Positions 63,192 through 64,000 of a stretch of DNA of 64,000 bases are shown here, in pieces; positions within the stretch are counted from its first letter, which is position 1, and every line of letters starts with the position of its first letter. Both the position numbers and the translations under genes were made by a program. The notes beneath the pieces are model-generated. The model was not told the DNA's origin. It made no database searches and saw only the letters and a list, made by a program, of their open reading frames with translations. Origin of the DNA: a halophilic archaeon (lineage in GTDB: Archaea; Halobacteriota; Halobacteria; Halobacteriales; Haladaptataceae). Where the stretch lies: contig QNGA01000002.1 of assembly GCA_003298465.1 (NCBI GenBank), positions 434,001 through 498,000 of the forward strand. The letters run 5' to 3'.

Positions 63192-64000
63192 ATGGACATA
63201 GAGGAGAAACTCCCGTCACAGCCGTGGCTTGTGCGCGGGACCGTCCTGTTACTCGTCGTCGCTCTGCTCGCGCCCTCCGCCGTCTCCGCACTCACGTACG
63301 ACCAGGAGGAGTCGAACCTCGAGAAGGGCACCATGGAGAAAGCGGCGAACGGCACGACGGTAATCAGCGTGCAGGGGTACCACTTCAAGGGACAGGGGAA
63401 CAACAAGAAGCCCGCCCGACTCGTCGCCGTCGGTCCCCGCGGCGACGTCAAGTGGGTCCACAACGGCTCGAAGGAGGGAGCCACGTGGTTCTACGACGTG
63501 GACCCGATGGAGAACGGCAACCTGCTCGTCACCTCGACGCAGCGAGGGAAGACGCTGGTGTACGAGTTCGACCCGGAGACGAAGGAGAAAGTGTGGACGC
63601 AGGAGCTGGACATCGAAGACACCCACGACGTCGACCTCATCAACGGTAACCAGCTGCTCGTCGCGAACCTGAAGAACTACGACGAGCAGAGCAAGACGAA
63701 CAACGACAGCATCTTCGTCTACGACCTGGAGAAAGACGAGATCGTCTGGCGCTGGTACTTCCGGAGTCACTACGAACGGGACGCCGGCAAGGGCCAGGGC
63801 AAGTACACGAGCGACTGGACCCACGTCAACGACGTGGAGAAGATCGGGCCGGGCAAGTACATGGCCGACCCGCGTAACATGGACGAGGTCATCGTCGTCG
63901 ACCGCGAGAGCAAGGAGGTCACGATGAAACTCGGCGAGGACGGGAACTACGACGTGCTCCGCAAGCAGCACAACCCGGACTACCTCGAGAGCGAGGACGG
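63192..64000 (+). CDS. arylsulfotransferase-like beta-propeller protein (runs off window)
   Basis: 269 codons are present and the frame is open at the window end. An N-terminal membrane segment or signal (LVRGTVLLLVVALLAPSAVS) is followed by propeller blades: DVKWVHNGSKEGATWFYDVD, GNLLVTSTQRGKTLVYEFDP, KVWTQELDIEDTHDVDLING and SDWTHVNDVEKIGPGKYMAD. The last, with its WTHxNDV, is characteristic of the ASST/aryl-sulfate sulfotransferase family, whose catalytic His lies in such a blade. Probably surface-exposed. Haloarchaeal homologues are widely annotated as sulfotransferase-like but their substrates are unknown. Confidence 0.72.
   Translation, partial: MDIEEKLPSQPWLVRGTVLLLVVALLAPSAVSALTYDQEESNLEKGTMEKAANGTTVISVQGYHFKGQGNNKKPARLVAVGPRGDVKWVHNGSKEGATWFYDVDPMENGNLLVTSTQRGKTLVYEFDPETKEKVWTQELDIEDTHDVDLINGNQLLVANLKNYDEQSKTNNDSIFVYDLEKDEIVWRWYFRSHYERDAGKGQGKYTSDWTHVNDVEKIGPGKYMADPRNMDEVIVVDRESKEVTMKLGEDGNYDVLRKQHNPDYLESED

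Overview
The window is chromosomal DNA of a halophilic archaeon (class Halobacteria). The predicted proteins are strongly acidic, GC is high, most genes start close behind a TATA-like box without a Shine-Dalgarno site, and many families are haloarchaeal (HalOD1 output domains, bacterio-opsin-activator HTH proteins, DUF7344, DUF7351-type regulators, DUF7503/DUF7504, Tat-dependent secretion). I cannot name genus or species from the sequence alone.

Layout. 1-5 kb: the 3' end of an HTH regulator, a HalOD1 protein, a CobW-type metallochaperone GTPase, a GlcG/HbpS protein and a DoxX protein. 3.6-10.1 kb: an OxlT-type formate/oxalate MFS carrier divergent from a two-gene formate dehydrogenase operon (NuoF-like subunit plus a 1108-aa NuoG/FdhF-type catalytic subunit). 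10.3-14.1 kb: a cytochrome P450, an MFS exporter and a zinc-ribbon miniprotein. 14.4-17.5 kb (minus strand): a 2-oxoacid dehydrogenase operon with E1alpha, E1beta, a free-standing lipoyl protein and a catalytic-only E2, but no E3. 17.8-18.8 kb: TenA thiaminase followed by a frameshifted, truncated TenA-like pseudogene.

18.8-28.7 kb looks like an accessory island, with AT-rich spacers, haloarchaeal orphan families and a TnpB-like 3' remnant at one end. Its core is a 708-aa protein with a C-terminal CHAT (caspase-like) His/Cys domain. It sits between two RecA-like DUF7504 proteins without a P-loop, next to a 43-aa DUF7503 membrane peptide. A Tat-secreted staphylococcal-nuclease/lamin-tail protein, a bat-type HTH protein, a DUF7344 protein and a beta-helix protein follow.

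28.7-32.3 kb: HalOD1 and a complete TctCBA tricarboxylate transporter. 32.5-40.4 kb: two DUF7351-type regulators flanking a heterodimeric ABC exporter-fold pair, an SDR and an arylamine N-acetyltransferase. 40.4-49.1 kb: a tightly overlapped six-gene NIS siderophore operon (aminotransferase, decarboxylase, IucA-like, acetyltransferase, N-hydroxylase, IucC-like). The gene set predicts a schizokinen/rhizobactin-type dihydroxamate made from 1,3-diaminopropane and citrate. 49.2-55.3 kb: cyclase-family hydrolase, GH13 trehalose-synthase-like enzyme, UDG-superfamily protein, small membrane protein, DUF389 protein and a Tat-exported trypsin-like protease. 55.4-58.9 kb: a siderophore ABC importer (binding lipoprotein, FecCD permease, ATPase). 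59.4-64 kb: an ABC-2 efflux pair, a HEAT-repeat pseudokinase and the start of an arylsulfotransferase-like beta-propeller.

The biosynthesis and uptake loci, plus an otherwise unexplained transcript start at 59.04 kb, share a 14-bp palindrome TTAGG-N4-CCTAA placed 3-5 nt before the first start codon. It occurs five times and matches the half-sites of DtxR/Idr-type iron regulators. The arrangement implies iron-repressed, essentially leaderless transcription of the whole siderophore regulon.
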